A stretch of DNA of 63,390 nt from Oligella ureolytica DSM 18253 (GTDB lineage: Bacteria > Pseudomonadota > Gammaproteobacteria > Burkholderiales > Burkholderiaceae_B): positions 1 through 63,390 of the forward strand of contig NZ_KB892284.1 in assembly GCF_000373745.1 (NCBI RefSeq). Reading direction: 5' to 3'. The notes under the pieces are model-generated. The model was not told where the DNA came from, made no database searches, and was given only the letters and a program-made list of their open reading frames with translations. The number at the start of each line of letters is the position of its first letter. The first letter of the stretch is position 1. Positions 8,067 to 18,129 of the stretch are shown piece after piece. The position numbers and the translations under genes were made by a program.

Positions 8067-9347
8067 ATGAGCGATTTGCGCTTATCTGTTAATTTGGTGC
8101 TTAATGATGAGTTGCAGAGAGCGACGGAGTATTATCATCAAACGAGCGGCGTGACAAGCACAATGGTGCAAACAGCCAAAGAGCGTTTAGAGCGATATGC
8201 TCCTTTATTAGCTTATTTATTTCCTGAATTAGAAAAAACACATGGCATCATCGAGTCACCTCTGATGCCGATAAAAGCGTTTAGTGATTATGGAGAGGCC
8301 GGTGGCTATTGGCTCAAGGGCGATCATGCCTTAGCTGTTGCCGGCTCTGTTAAAGCCCGTGGCGGTATTCATGAAGTCTTGGAGTTTGTCGATCGACTGA
8401 GTGAAGAGTATTGTTTAATGCCCAATAACTCCGTGATTGACTTACTATCAGAGCGATCACTAGAGGTTTTGAACAAATATAAGGTCACGGTAGGATCAAC
8501 CGGCAATCTCGGCATGAGCGTAGGAATTATCAGTGCTGCCTTAGGCATGCAGGCGGTGATACACATGTCGACCGAGGCCAAGGAGTGGAAAAAGCAGCGC
8601 CTGAGAGATCGCGGCGCAATGGTGATTGAGCATGATGGTGATTATGCTTTAGCTGTCGAAGAGGGTCGTGAAGAGGCCTTAGCTGATGCGTTTAGTCATT
8701 TTGTTGATGATGAGCAGTCTATTTCTTTATTCTGTGGCTATGCGGTGGCCGGTAGTCGTTTAAAAGCTCAAATTGATGAGCTCGGTATCCAGGTTGATGC
8801 AGAGCACCCCTTGTTCGTATACATACCGTGCGGTGTGGGCGGAGCACCAGGCGGTATTACTTACGGACTAAAGGGTGAGTTTGGCGACTATGTGCATGTG
8901 TTTTTTGTAGAACCCGAGGATTCATCCTGTTTTGCTGTGCAAATGACGCACCTTGAGCAACCTAATATCAGCATTTATGATGTTGGTCAGAAAAATGATA
9001 CCGAGGCCGATGGTTTGGCAGTGCCGGTTGCATCGCAATTGGCCGTCAAGGAAATGCGTCCGCGTTTATCGGGCGTGGTGGTGATTGGTGAAGACAATCT
9101 CATGCGAGATTTGTATTTGCTGAAAGAGCAAAGTGATATTCAGATAGAGCCATCTGCCGCGGCTGCCTTAAGTGGGCCACGGGCTATTTTTAATACGCCT
9201 GAAGGTGCTGCTTATATCGAAAAGCACGGTCTGGCAGAGCATATGCCGCGGGCGAATCATATTGTTTGGGCGACCGGAGGCAGTTTCATGCCTGAAGACG
9301 AGTATAAAGCTTTTTGGAAGCGTGGCAAAGCGATGGTCAAAGCATAG
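8067..9347 (+). CDS. dsdA: D-serine ammonia-lyase (dehydratase)
   Basis: A PLP enzyme converting D-serine to pyruvate and ammonia; it both detoxifies D-serine and uses it as a nutrient. The PLP-binding lysine is Lys96 in AGSVKARGG, the phosphate-binding loop is GSTGNLGMS, and GVGGAPGGI and the C-terminal ATGGSFMP are characteristic of DsdA. At 426 aa it is slightly shorter than E. coli DsdA. It stands alone with neither the LysR regulator dsdC nor the permease dsdX beside it. D-serine is abundant in urine, so the gene would suit a urogenital organism (inference). Confidence 0.93.
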   Translation: MSDLRLSVNLVLNDELQRATEYYHQTSGVTSTMVQTAKERLERYAPLLAYLFPELEKTHGIIESPLMPIKAFSDYGEAGGYWLKGDHALAVAGSVKARGGIHEVLEFVDRLSEEYCLMPNNSVIDLLSERSLEVLNKYKVTVGSTGNLGMSVGIISAALGMQAVIHMSTEAKEWKKQRLRDRGAMVIEHDGDYALAVEEGREEALADAFSHFVDDEQSISLFCGYAVAGSRLKAQIDELGIQVDAEHPLFVYIPCGVGGAPGGITYGLKGEFGDYVHVFFVEPEDSSCFAVQMTHLEQPNISIYDVGQKNDTEADGLAVPVASQLAVKEMRPRLSGVVVIGEDNLMRDLYLLKEQSDIQIEPSAAAALSGPRAIFNTPEGAAYIEKHGLAEHMPRANHIVWATGGSFMPEDEYKAFWKRGKAMVKA

Positions 9348-9356
9348 ATAAGTTCA

Positions 9357-9381
9357 GGGCTTAGTCTCTGCGGCTAAGCCC
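9357..9381. terminator. Bidirectional hairpin after dsdA
   Basis: GGGCTTAG (9357-9364) pairs perfectly with CTAAGCCC (9374-9381) between the convergent dsdA and methyltransferase genes. The T-tract is weak on both sides. Confidence 0.5.
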
Positions 9382-9399
9382 AAATGACATCACTCAGTG

Positions 9400-11040
9400 C
9401 TATTTTTCATAAAGCAGGTTCGTTGTCCTAAAGAGTGCCAGCGCTTGTTGCAAATGAGAAGCTAGCGCTGCATCAACCCTGTCATCAGCTAGCGGCTGAT
9501 TGTCCTTGTCTAATAGGCGAATTCTGCCTTCGTCGTAAGCCTTTTTTAATTGTTCCTGTAGTTGCTCGTGGCTATGCTCACCATCTAGGAAAGTAATAAT
9601 TTCTTTTTGGATGATATTTAATTGAATGGTTCGGTGGCGATAATCACTGAGATGGCCCGTCTCTTTGTAAAAATTACGCAGAACGTCCGGCACAAAAGGC
9701 TGATTTCCGATCGTTTGTAGAGGCGTGGTTGTGGGTAATTGATCCCAGATTTCAGCGGCACCACTTAAGGCGAGTCGATTGAGTAGGTTAATGACGTGCA
9801 GCTCAAGGTGGGGAGCATCAAGTTTTTCAGCAACTACAGCCAGTACAGCGTCTTTGGTAAAGACTTGTGTATCGAATTCGCTGATACTTTTTAAAATCGC
9901 GTAATCAATGTCGTTATGCGTAGTGACCACTTGCTGGCCATTAAAGATAAAACGGCGCGTCGGCTCTGCGGTAATATTACCGACATGGGCGGTTGTCTGT
10001 GTCTCTGCAGATTCTGCCGGATTGGTTACGGCGTTTTGTTCCTCAGTACATGAGTTGATTGTATAGGATAAGTCAGCAAAAATCTGTGTATCAATTCGAC
10101 GTTTAATTGACCCTGCGGCGGACTCGTGGACAATGAGAGATTTTCGGAATTGACGGAAAAATAAAAAATCTAAATACTGCTCGAGCATGACTTGGTTATT
10201 GCGACTGGCGGCAATGAGCTCGTTAAGTTTGTCCTGTGACATATTTTGAATGAAACTGAGGTGCGGTTCAGCGTCAGCCAGATACGTCAGTTTATTTGCT
10301 GCCAGCTTTTCTGCAAAATCCAGAAAGTAACAAGGCTGATTAACCGGCTCTAAAAACTCATGCACCAGATAATTATCTGCTTTGTTTTTAAGACCTTCCC
10401 ATGGTGCGTCAATCATTTGGCGAATGCCACTCGTTTCGTGACTCATCGTGCGAATAAATTCGACAATGGCACGTCCTTGTGCCATGCGGTCTTGCGGTTT
10501 GCTTTGTTGCATATCGCGAGTATGATAAAGCATCATGTCACGAATAATTTCTAGACGCTTCCAGCCCGGGTAGACATTGTAGCTGACATAGGCAACACCA
10601 TTAGGCGTGAGGTGATTTTGTATGGTGGTGATAATGGCGTCTTGGACTTCTGTCGGCACCCAACTATAGACACCATGGCAGATAATATAGTCAAATAGAC
10701 CAATATCTTTGTCAATATCGGTGATGCTTTGGCAGATAAGTTCTACACGATCTTCTAACTTTAGAGACTTAATCAGTTGTTGACCTTGCTCTACCTGGAC
10801 AGAGGAGTAATCAATGCCAATGACTTCCACATTTGGATAGTGCATCGCTAAGGGGATGATATTACCGCCTGATGCCGAACCCAACTCAAGCACACGAAAC
10901 TGTTTGTTGACAGGTGGGGTCAGTCCAAATAGGCGTGCTACCGCTGACAGTCGTGCCGGATGTGAGTAGGCAAATGAGTAGGAAGAGTAGGGTAATTCAT
11001 CGTAATGTTCAGGTGTAGGCAGGGTTTTAACAGACTGCAT
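9400..11040 (-). CDS. SAM-dependent methyltransferase with methyltransferase-regulatory domain
   Basis: A 546-aa cytoplasmic protein. Residues about 30-170 form a class I Rossmann methyltransferase: motif I is LELGSASGGNIIPLA, motif II VIGIDYSSVQVEQGQ, then FDYIICHGVYSWVP. Residues about 220-330 look like the methyltransferase regulatory domain (PF10119-type), and the C-terminal 150 residues resemble winged-helix-like tails of the same family. Such proteins are annotated as putative methyltransferases in many proteobacteria; the substrate is unknown. It is monocistronic, with a clean ATG at 11040 and GAGG shortly upstream. Confidence 0.8.
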   Translation of the reverse strand: MQSVKTLPTPEHYDELPYSSYSFAYSHPARLSAVARLFGLTPPVNKQFRVLELGSASGGNIIPLAMHYPNVEVIGIDYSSVQVEQGQQLIKSLKLEDRVELICQSITDIDKDIGLFDYIICHGVYSWVPTEVQDAIITTIQNHLTPNGVAYVSYNVYPGWKRLEIIRDMMLYHTRDMQQSKPQDRMAQGRAIVEFIRTMSHETSGIRQMIDAPWEGLKNKADNYLVHEFLEPVNQPCYFLDFAEKLAANKLTYLADAEPHLSFIQNMSQDKLNELIAASRNNQVMLEQYLDFLFFRQFRKSLIVHESAAGSIKRRIDTQIFADLSYTINSCTEEQNAVTNPAESAETQTTAHVGNITAEPTRRFIFNGQQVVTTHNDIDYAILKSISEFDTQVFTKDAVLAVVAEKLDAPHLELHVINLLNRLALSGAAEIWDQLPTTTPLQTIGNQPFVPDVLRNFYKETGHLSDYRHRTIQLNIIQKEIITFLDGEHSHEQLQEQLKKAYDEGRIRLLDKDNQPLADDRVDAALASHLQQALALFRTTNLLYEK

Positions 11041-11141
11041 GTAGTGCTCCTCAGGTTAGTAGTTGTTATATTTGTTCCAATTATACAAATTTTAACTAAG
11101 TTGGATTAGCGTAAATTAATTTTATTTTTTGTGAGCAGTTA

Positions 11142-12152
11142 GTGAGTATCAAAACAGTTTTTGTCGGTGCAGGTGGCGGTTACGATCAGGTAGAAATTGG
11201 TGTGAGTGAGGCACGCGAGCCGGGCGTTGGTGAAATTAAAGTCCGACTCTATGCCAGTTCGCTTAATTATCATGATTTAATGGTTGTCACCGGAGGGATG
11301 CCTCCTCTGGAGCGTCGTATCCCAATGTCTGATGGTGCAGGTGAGGTGATCGCAGTGGGCGAGGGGGTGAGTGAATTCGCCGTCGGCGATCATGTCGTGA
11401 GTACTTTTTTCCCGGACTGGCTTGATGGTGAAGCTCAATTTGTCGGCTTCTCCCGGGTCCCAGGTGATGGGATCGACGGCTATGGACGAGAGCAAGTGAC
11501 CGCACCTGCGACAGCTTTTACTTTAGCTCCTAAGGGCTATAGCCATGCTGAAGCGGCGACTTTAACAACGGCAGGGCTCACGGCTTGGCGTGCGTTGATT
11601 GAAGATGGGCAGCTAAAAGCAGGTGAAACGGTACTGTTGCAAGGCACAGGCGGTATGTCGATTTTTGCTTTGCAAATTGCTAAAGCAGCCGGTGCTCGTG
11701 TCATTGTCACCTCTTCTTCTGATGACAAGTTGCAAAGGCTTTCTGAGATGGGTGCAGATGAGGTGATCAACTACCGCAAGGACCCGGACTGGGGGGCGAC
11801 TGCGCGCCGTATGGCGAGTGGCAGAGGAGTTGACCATGTGCTTGATGTGGGTGGTCCGGATACACTGGAGCAATCAATGGTGGCGTCGAAAGTAGGTGGT
11901 CATATCGCAATTATTGGTGTGCTAAGCGGAATTAATAGTCAGTTGCCGATTGTTCACGCCTTAGCGTATCAGTTACGATTGCAGGCGTTGATTGTGGGCA
12001 GTCGTCGCCAACAGCAAGACTTTGTACGAGCGATTGAGCTGAATGGTATACGCCCGGTGATTGACAGGCATTTTGCGTTGGATGATATTGTCACTGCCTT
12101 TGAATATCAGGCGAGTGGACAGCATTTCGGTAAAATTGTATTGGATATTTAA
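11142..12152 (+). CDS. Medium-chain alcohol dehydrogenase/quinone oxidoreductase family protein
   Basis: A 336-aa NAD(P)-dependent oxidoreductase. The N-terminal GroES-like domain contains SLNYHDLMVVTGG and PMSDGAGEVIAVGEGVSEFAVGD; the Rossmann domain contains LLQGTGGMSIFALQIAKAAGARVIVTSSSDDK. The usual catalytic-zinc cysteine/histidine ligands are not evident, placing it with the zinc-independent quinone oxidoreductase-like branch. It starts with GTG at 11142 and has only a weak ribosome-binding site. The substrate is unknown. It is divergent from the methyltransferase and upstream of htpG. Confidence 0.8.
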   Translation: MSIKTVFVGAGGGYDQVEIGVSEAREPGVGEIKVRLYASSLNYHDLMVVTGGMPPLERRIPMSDGAGEVIAVGEGVSEFAVGDHVVSTFFPDWLDGEAQFVGFSRVPGDGIDGYGREQVTAPATAFTLAPKGYSHAEAATLTTAGLTAWRALIEDGQLKAGETVLLQGTGGMSIFALQIAKAAGARVIVTSSSDDKLQRLSEMGADEVINYRKDPDWGATARRMASGRGVDHVLDVGGPDTLEQSMVASKVGGHIAIIGVLSGINSQLPIVHALAYQLRLQALIVGSRRQQQDFVRAIELNGIRPVIDRHFALDDIVTAFEYQASGQHFGKIVLDI

Positions 12153-12174
12153 TGAGCAAAAGAGGGAGCTTTTT

Positions 12175-12270
12175 ATGAAAAGTCCCCTTTGTTTTTGTAG
12201 TGCCCGATGTGCCGCTTGTCTAACAGGCATAGCGCTGTACTTATGGAGCCCCTTGAAAAATTTACCTTAG
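12175..12270 (+). CDS. Possible 31-aa cysteine-rich small protein
   Basis: A short frame of 31 codons has a strong ribosome-binding site (AGAGGGAG, 12161-12168) seven bases before its ATG. The product has four Cys in its first half (CFC, CAAC pattern) and a short hydrophobic stretch (LTGIALYLW). It begins 22 bases after the oxidoreductase stop and may share its transcript. It could be a small membrane protein or chance. No family is recognised. Confidence 0.3.
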   Translation: MKSPLCFCSARCAACLTGIALYLWSPLKNLP

Positions 12271-12273
12271 TCC

Positions 12274-12303
12274 TCATCATTCATTCCAACTGTTAAATGA
12301 TGA
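12274..12303. promoter_or_regulatory. Inverted repeat just upstream of htpG
   Basis: TCATCATT (12274-12281) pairs perfectly with AATGATGA (12296-12303), 24 bases before the htpG ATG. It may be a terminator for the preceding gene or a 5'-UTR structure affecting htpG translation. It does not match the CIRCE heat-shock operator. Confidence 0.3.
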
Positions 12304-12326
12304 TTCTAGATATAAGGAATTAATAA

Positions 12327-14252
12327 ATGGTAGATCAGGCTAAGGATAGTCAACAACAAGAAAAAGTAGCAACTGCGCGCACCATGGGCTTTCAAACTGA
12401 GGTGAAGCAGCTTTTGCATTTGATGATTCACTCTTTGTATTCAAATAAAGAAATCTTTTTAAGAGAGCTGGTTTCTAATGCCTCAGATGCGTGTGATAAG
12501 CTGCGCTTTGAAGCAATTGCTAATCCGGAGCTATTAGCAGAAGACAGTGATTTACGTATTCGCGTAAGTTATGAACCGGATGCCAAAACCATCACGATTA
12601 GTGATAATGGGATCGGTATGAGCGAGGATGAGGTGATTAACAACCTCGGTACGATTGCACGTTCCGGCACGAAAGAGTTCTTTTCCAAACTTAGCGGTGA
12701 TCAGCAAAAAGACAATCAATTAATCGGTCAGTTTGGTGTTGGCTTTTACTCTTCTTTTATCGTGGCTGATGAGGTGGTGGTACGCACACGCCGTGCCGGT
12801 TTAGCAGCTAACGAGGCGGTTGAATGGCAATCAAAAGGCGAAGGTGAATTTAGTATCAAAGCCATCGAGAAGTCAGCACGAGGTACAGATATTATTCTTT
12901 TCTTAAGAGAAGATGCTGAGGAATTCTTAAATACTTGGAAACTGCGCAATATCATGCAGCGCTATTCAGATCATATTTCTATTCCGGTACAAATGGAAAA
13001 AGAGGATTATGATCACGAAAAAGGTGAAGCAATTAAAAACGGTGAGTGGGAAACCATCAACCAAGCCAGTGCCCTTTGGACCCGTAATCGTAATGACATT
13101 ACGGAAGAGCAATATGCTGAGTTTTATAAGCACATCAGTCACGATTTTGAGGACCCTCTCGCCTGGAGTCATCGTCGAGTGGAGGGGCGCAACGAATACA
13201 CCCAACTCTTATATATCCCGAAGCAGGTCAATTTTGACTTATGGAATCGTGATGCAATACATGGCTTAAAGCTTTATGTGAAGCGTGTTTTTATTATGGA
13301 TGACGCTGAACAACTGCTGCCAATGTACTTACGCTTTGTCCGTGGGGTGATTGACTCCTCAGACTTACCGCTTAACGTATCGCGCGAGATCCTTCAGGAA
13401 AGTCGTGATGTTAAAGCCATCCGCGATGGTGCTACCCGAAGCGTATTGAGTATGTTGGAAGACTTGGCTGAGAACCGCCCTGAAGATTATAAGATCTTCT
13501 GGGCTCAGTTTGGTCAGGTCCTCAAAGAGGGTATTGGCGAAGATCAAGGCAATCAAGAGCGTATTAGCAAACTCTTACGATTTGCTTCAACACATGATGA
13601 TAGTGAGGTGCAATCTGTCAGTCTGGCGGACTATATTGGACGCATGAAGGATGGCCAAAAAGCCATTTACTACGTGACGGCTGATAGTTATGCAGCGGCG
13701 AAGAGTAGTCCACATTTGGAATTCTTCCGCAAAAAAGGCATTGAGGTTTTATTGCTGTCTGAGCGTGTAGATGATTGGATGATGTCTTTCTGGAATGAGT
13801 TTGACGATAAGAAGCTCGTTTCAGTGGCAAAAGGTGCTCTGGAGTTAGAGGACTTAGCTGACGAAGATGAGAAAAAACGTCAGGAAGAGGTCAGCGAGGA
13901 ATTTAAACCGCTTATTGAAAGACTGCAAACGTCACTTGGTGATAAGGTGAAGGAAGTTAAAGTGTCATGGCGCTTAGTTGACTCACCTGCGTGTGTCGTT
14001 GTTGGGCAAAATGAACTAAGCCCTCATCTGGTGAGCATGCTCAAAGCTGCTGGTCAAGAAGTGCCTGAGTCTAAACATACCTTAGAAATTAATCCTGACC
14101 ATGCTTTGATTAAACGCATTGAAGCAAGTAGTGATGATGAGCTAAACGATTGGGCTTCGGTGCTTTTAGATCAGGCGTTACTTTCAGAGGGTGTACAGAT
14201 CTCTGATCCAGCTGCTTTTGTTAAACGAATGAATACGCTGTTCCTCAAGTAG
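12327..14252 (+). CDS. htpG: Chaperone protein HtpG (bacterial Hsp90)
   Basis: An ATP-dependent cytosolic chaperone that remodels client proteins, often with DnaK. The 641-aa length and order are typical: the N-terminal GHKL ATPase with [21 protein letters not shown] and [15 protein letters not shown]; the middle domain with [18 protein letters not shown]; and a C-terminal dimerisation domain ending [13 protein letters not shown]. The ATG at 12327 is preceded by AAGGAA. A good bidirectional terminator follows, so it is transcribed alone or with the small upstream genes. Confidence 0.97.
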   Translation: MVDQAKDSQQQEKVATARTMGFQTEVKQLLHLMIHSLYSNKEIFLRELVSNASDACDKLRFEAIANPELLAEDSDLRIRVSYEPDAKTITISDNGIGMSEDEVINNLGTIARSGTKEFFSKLSGDQQKDNQLIGQFGVGFYSSFIVADEVVVRTRRAGLAANEAVEWQSKGEGEFSIKAIEKSARGTDIILFLREDAEEFLNTWKLRNIMQRYSDHISIPVQMEKEDYDHEKGEAIKNGEWETINQASALWTRNRNDITEEQYAEFYKHISHDFEDPLAWSHRRVEGRNEYTQLLYIPKQVNFDLWNRDAIHGLKLYVKRVFIMDDAEQLLPMYLRFVRGVIDSSDLPLNVSREILQESRDVKAIRDGATRSVLSMLEDLAENRPEDYKIFWAQFGQVLKEGIGEDQGNQERISKLLRFASTHDDSEVQSVSLADYIGRMKDGQKAIYYVTADSYAAAKSSPHLEFFRKKGIEVLLLSERVDDWMMSFWNEFDDKKLVSVAKGALELEDLADEDEKKRQEEVSEEFKPLIERLQTSLGDKVKEVKVSWRLVDSPACVVVGQNELSPHLVSMLKAAGQEVPESKHTLEINPDHALIKRIEASSDDELNDWASVLLDQALLSEGVQISDPAAFVKRMNTLFLK

Positions 14253-14281
14253 TCCCAGATCTTCTATTCTAAAATCAACGC

Positions 14282-14317
14282 AAAAATCCCGAGCTTATTG
14301 GTAAGTTCGGGATTTTT
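14282..14317. terminator. Strong bidirectional terminator between htpG and cysK
   Basis: AAAAATCCCGA (14282-14292) and TCGGGATTTTT (14307-14317) form an 11-bp stem with A and T tracts on the two sides, so it can terminate both convergent transcripts. Confidence 0.85.
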
Positions 14318-14345
14318 ATTATGTACAAGTAATAAGCAAAAAATA

Positions 14346-15263
14346 TTATTCAGGCAAGAAGCCTTCTACTGATAAATAACGTTCGCCTGTATCGTAAGCG
14401 AAGCCTAACACTCGAGCGCCTGCGGGGAGCTCCGGCAGTTTTTGTGCAATCGCCGCTAAGGTGGCACCTGACGAGATGCCGATTAATAAGCCTTCTTCAC
14501 GTGCAGCACGGCGGGCATATTCTTTGGCGGCTTCAGCGTCGACCTGAATGGTACCATCAAGCAGATCGGTATCCAGGTTTTTAGGAACAAAACCGGCGCC
14601 AATTCCCTGGATGGCGTGTGGGCCCGGTTGGCCTCCCGAGATAACAGGTGAGTCGACAGGTTCTATTGCAAAAACCTTGAGGTTTGGAAATTTAGCTTTT
14701 AAGACCTTGGCAACACCGGTGAGATGACCTCCTGTACCGACGCCAGTGATTAGGTAGTCTAAACCGTCTGGGAAGTCTCTAAGCACTTCCTCGGCAGTCG
14801 TTGTTTCATGAGCGGTGACATTAACCGGGTTATCAAATTGTTGTGGGATCCAGGCGTCAGGGGTTTGTTCGGCTAACTCCTGAGCGCGTTCGATTGCACC
14901 TTTCATGCCTTTTTCTCGGGGGGTCAGATCAAAGCTGGCGCCGTAAGCGAGCATGAGGCGTCTACGTTCGATAGACATACTTTCCGGCATGACCAAAATA
15001 AGTTTATAGCCCTTTACGGCCGCAACCAGTGCGAGGCCGACGCCGGTATTACCACTGGTAGGTTCAATAATCGTGCCACCGGGTTTGAGTTTGCCGGTTT
15101 TTTCAGCTTCTTCGACCATGGCCAAGGCGATACGATCTTTGATTGAACCGCCGGGGTTGCTACGCTCGGATTTAATCCAAACCTGAGAATCAGTGCCGAA
15201 TAGGCGATTGAAGCGAATGGTGGGTGTATTGCCAATGGTTTGTAATACGTTATCGAATGTCAT
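14346..15263 (-). CDS. cysK: Cysteine synthase (O-acetylserine sulfhydrylase)
   Basis: A PLP enzyme making L-cysteine from O-acetylserine and sulfide. The PLP lysine is Lys42 in GGSIKDR; PTSGNTG binds substrate; [10 protein letters not shown] and GISSGA bind the PLP phosphate and ring. The 305-aa length and the NPGGSIKDR and GIGAGFVP stretches favour CysK over CysM. It lies downstream of lptB, where many proteobacteria have rpoN. The 167-base gap to lptB probably carries its own promoter, but no CysB site was identified. Confidence 0.9.
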   Translation of the reverse strand: MTFDNVLQTIGNTPTIRFNRLFGTDSQVWIKSERSNPGGSIKDRIALAMVEEAEKTGKLKPGGTIIEPTSGNTGVGLALVAAVKGYKLILVMPESMSIERRRLMLAYGASFDLTPREKGMKGAIERAQELAEQTPDAWIPQQFDNPVNVTAHETTTAEEVLRDFPDGLDYLITGVGTGGHLTGVAKVLKAKFPNLKVFAIEPVDSPVISGGQPGPHAIQGIGAGFVPKNLDTDLLDGTIQVDAEAAKEYARRAAREEGLLIGISSGATLAAIAQKLPELPAGARVLGFAYDTGERYLSVEGFLPE

Positions 15264-15430
15264 AATCTCTTGTACCTATGTGCTTAATGGTTCTATTGAC
15301 TAAATTCCTGACGTTTGCGAAAGTCAGATACTTACAAGTAGTTATTCGAGTAGTTTAAGCTGCTAATAGGTAAAGCGGTATGAATATCCCTCCAGTTCCT
15401 GAGAAAAAACGGAAAGATCGGCTTTTACTT

Positions 15431-16225
15431 TTACATTTTAAAATGCTCACCCAGATATACTTTACGGACATCCGGATTTTGAATAACTTCATTGGGTGTG
15501 CCGCTAGTTAAAACCTTGCCTTCACTAATAATATAGGCACGATCACAAATACCGAGGGTTTCGCGGACATTATGGTCGGTGATTAACACACCAATCTGAC
15601 GCTCTTTTAAGAAACGAATAATACGCTGAATTTCAATGACAGCAATCGGGTCGACACCTGCAAACGGTTCATCTAAAAGAATAAATCGTGGTTGTGTGGC
15701 AAGCGCACGAGCAATCTCCACACGACGGCGTTCACCGCCCGACAAAGACATGGCGGCATTTGTGCGAATATGTTGAATTTGTAATTCGTCTAACAGCTCT
15801 TCAAGCTTTTCTTCTATCTGCTGACGATTAAAACGCTTATCGCTTTGTTTGTCGTATTGTAGTTCCAGTACGGCGCGGATGTTTTGCTCAACATTTAATC
15901 GTCTAAACACTGAGGCGTCTTGTGGCAGGTAGGAGAGTCCTAATTTTGCACGTTGGTGAATGGGGTAAGCAGTAATCTCTTTACCATCAATTTCTATTCG
16001 ACCAAAATCCGCCGGTACCAAACCGACGATCATGTAGAAACTGGTGGTTTTGCCTGCTCCATTGGGACCTAGTAGGCCGATGACTTCGCCACTTCGTACT
16101 GATAAGGAGACCTCATGTACAACCGTGCGTTTACCATAGGTTTTGCGTAACCCCTTAGCTTGAAGTAGGCCGGAAGGGCGTGTTTTTTCGGTGTGTTGGC
16201 TGTGATTGCTTGATGTTTCAGGCAT
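15431..16225 (-). CDS. lptB: LPS export ABC transporter ATPase LptB
   Basis: The cytoplasmic ATPase that powers lipopolysaccharide extraction by LptFG and delivery through LptC, LptA and LptDE. Walker A is GPNGAGKTT at about residues 53-61, the Q-loop is LPQDAS, the signature is LSGGERRR, Walker B is [10 protein letters not shown] and the switch His is in LITDHN. At 264 aa it has a short N-terminal extension relative to the usual 240. It starts five bases after lptA, the last of the operon kdsD-kdsC-lptC-lptA-lptB. Confidence 0.95.
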   Translation of the reverse strand: MPETSSNHSQHTEKTRPSGLLQAKGLRKTYGKRTVVHEVSLSVRSGEVIGLLGPNGAGKTTSFYMIVGLVPADFGRIEIDGKEITAYPIHQRAKLGLSYLPQDASVFRRLNVEQNIRAVLELQYDKQSDKRFNRQQIEEKLEELLDELQIQHIRTNAAMSLSGGERRRVEIARALATQPRFILLDEPFAGVDPIAVIEIQRIIRFLKERQIGVLITDHNVRETLGICDRAYIISEGKVLTSGTPNEVIQNPDVRKVYLGEHFKM

Positions 16226-16230
16226 ACGAT

Positions 16231-16836
16231 TTAAATCTCAGGGGTTCTAATGCTGGATGGCATGGGTTGGCCATTATACTTACGCTGACACTCCTCAAAT
16301 GCTTTATCGGCCTTGCTGCGAGGTTGGACTAAAGAGCGCACACGTCCCGGTTCGGAGCTTTGAGGGCCGCCAACGGCCTTATAAGTTTTGTTTTTGCTAT
16401 CATAGACTACCTGCTCACCGCGTACATTATCAACCGGTTGGCCACAAACATAACGAGTGACAACTGCTTGGCCTATCATTTTAACGATTTCAGTTTTGCC
16501 GTTGTACTCAGCCTTTAAGCCGACGGCGCGAACCAATTCGTAGTTTTCCAGATCCTCTTCAATCAGCTCAACTAACTCAGCACTGTCCATGGTGGCTGTG
16601 CCGTGTCTAAACCCCTCATTGTCCTCAACAATATCTAGGTTGTCAGCGACCAAGCGGAATAAGCCACGAGTGAGAATCACATTGCCGCGAAATTGAGTAA
16701 TTTTAGTGATGTCATCGTAATTTAGCGTATCAGAAAACACGAGAGTCTCAGGCTCTTGCTCTGCTTCTGTTTGAGCGTGGGCAAAGGAACCGACAATGAT
16801 GGTTAAACAAAGCGCTAAAGCGGTAATAGTTTTCAT
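16231..16836 (-). CDS. lptA: LPS transport periplasmic protein LptA
   Basis: A 201-aa periplasmic OstA-fold protein forming the bridge that carries LPS across the periplasm. A clear signal peptide ([19 protein letters not shown]) precedes the mature beta-jellyroll, with family-typical patterns such as [18 protein letters not shown] and RLVADNLDI. It lies between lptC (gap nine bases) and lptB (gap five bases), so translation is probably coordinated. Length is normal. Confidence 0.92.
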   Translation of the reverse strand: MKTITALALCLTIIVGSFAHAQTEAEQEPETLVFSDTLNYDDITKITQFRGNVILTRGLFRLVADNLDIVEDNEGFRHGTATMDSAELVELIEEDLENYELVRAVGLKAEYNGKTEIVKMIGQAVVTRYVCGQPVDNVRGEQVVYDSKNKTYKAVGGPQSSEPGRVRSLVQPRSKADKAFEECQRKYNGQPMPSSIRTPEI

Positions 16837-16845
16837 GTTGTATCT

Positions 16846-17448
16846 TTAGTCCGACGTGTTGTTTGAGCTGGGCATATCTTTGGGCGCAATACGTACACCG
16901 CTATTAGCATACACATCCAGCTTTCTAGTGTTGTTATTGTATTTCATTCCGTCGCCAATTAAGCGAGAATCCCCTTGAATTACGACAGCTGGTTGGTCGG
17001 TTTCGAGAATATCCTCTTCCGGGTGAACGATCAGCTTTTCACTGGTGATGTCCAGCGCGCTATTTTGAGGTGTCTCGAAGCGATGAGCATGTGCATTGCC
17101 GACCATATGGACCAGTGTAATGTCATTATAGGCGTAGGCGATGTCGGAGGAAGCGATGACTCGCGGTGAATCAGGGCGTTGGCTGATTAGTTCCGGTTGA
17201 TCAATTTGATAGGAGCCATCATGCGGGTAGTGCCTTAGCTGTGTACCGTCTAGGCGTGTGACCGGTACACCTTTTTCGTCACTTTGCAGCATAATAAAAG
17301 GGCCTGACCATGTGTCGGGCTCCTCAGATACGGCAATTTCCTGTTCCACAGGGAAGGCGCGTTCTGCATAGTCAGCCGCCCACCAAGTAATTCCTACGAG
17401 GGCGAGTAGCATCATGAGTGCTATCAAAGCAGGCAGGCGGTCTTTCAT
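16846..17448 (-). CDS. lptC: LPS export system protein LptC
   Basis: A 200-aa bitopic inner-membrane protein: one N-terminal helix (LIALMMLLALVGITWWAADY) followed by a periplasmic OstA-like jellyroll (TRLDGTQLRHYPHDG, LDITSEKLIVHPEEDI, ETDQPAVVIQGDSRLIGDGMKY). It receives LPS from LptBFG and passes it to LptA. It sits between kdsC and lptA as in most proteobacteria. Confidence 0.9.
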   Translation of the reverse strand: MKDRLPALIALMMLLALVGITWWAADYAERAFPVEQEIAVSEEPDTWSGPFIMLQSDEKGVPVTRLDGTQLRHYPHDGSYQIDQPELISQRPDSPRVIASSDIAYAYNDITLVHMVGNAHAHRFETPQNSALDITSEKLIVHPEEDILETDQPAVVIQGDSRLIGDGMKYNNNTRKLDVYANSGVRIAPKDMPSSNNTSD

Positions 17449-17503
17449 TGTGGGTCCTCGTTAGTGCGGTCAATCGCTGTTGATGTTCAGTTGTTTAGTT
17501 AGT

Positions 17504-18109
17504 TTATTGAATCACTTCCCCTTGAATTGGACTGTCGTGGGATAATAGCGGGCCCAGCAAGCCCTGACTTGCCAAAATCATATCACAATGCTCGCGAGCG
17601 CCGCCTTGACCGCCGGCTAGCTGACTCACCCAATGCGCTGCTTGTTGTATATAAATAGGAGCATTGGGCACAGATAGGGCTAAACCTACCCGTTGCATCA
17701 CCGCAAGATCGATAAGATCATCACCAATAAAAGCAACTTGATTGAGCTCGATATTCAGTTCTTGACACAGCTCTGTGAGTGCCTGTCTTTTATTGCGTAC
17801 GTTTTGCAGCAAGTGAGGGATGCCCAGTTCAGCTGCGCGTCTATTGGTAATTTCACTTTGGCGACCTGTCATCATCGCTACTTGAATGCCGCTTTGGATT
17901 AACATTTTCATGCCATGACCATCGAGGGCGTGAAAGCACTTCTGGCTTTCGCCGTTAGCGGAGTAATAAAGACTGCCATCAGTCAGAACACCATCGACAT
18001 CAAAAACTACGAGTTCAATATCGCGTGCTCTTTCTTTGACAAAATCCGGGATTTTAGAAAGTATTAATGATTCGACTGGGTGCAAAATACGTGTGTTAAT
18101 CATAGTCAT
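17504..18109 (-). CDS. kdsC: 3-deoxy-D-manno-octulosonate 8-phosphate phosphatase
   Basis: A HAD-superfamily phosphatase removing phosphate from Kdo-8-P on the way to CMP-Kdo for LPS inner core. The nucleophile motif DVDGVLTDGSLYY is near residues 36-48, the second motif TGRQS and the third GDDLIDLAVM are present, and the C-terminal GGQGGAREHCDMIL tail is typical of KdsC. The start is uncertain: ATG at 18109 or 18103, or a TTG at 18127. About 201 aa from 18109. It follows kdsD closely in the operon. Confidence 0.92.
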   Translation of the reverse strand: MTMINTRILHPVESLILSKIPDFVKERARDIELVVFDVDGVLTDGSLYYSANGESQKCFHALDGHGMKMLIQSGIQVAMMTGRQSEITNRRAAELGIPHLLQNVRNKRQALTELCQELNIELNQVAFIGDDLIDLAVMQRVGLALSVPNAPIYIQQAAHWVSQLAGGQGGAREHCDMILASQGLLGPLLSHDSPIQGEVIQ

Positions 18110-18129
18110 ATCTTTTTTGTGACACAAAA

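Noticed and set aside
12274-12326. Heat-shock operator (CIRCE) before htpG
   Set aside because: The inverted repeat sequence and spacing do not match TTAGCACTC-N9-GAGTGCTAA.
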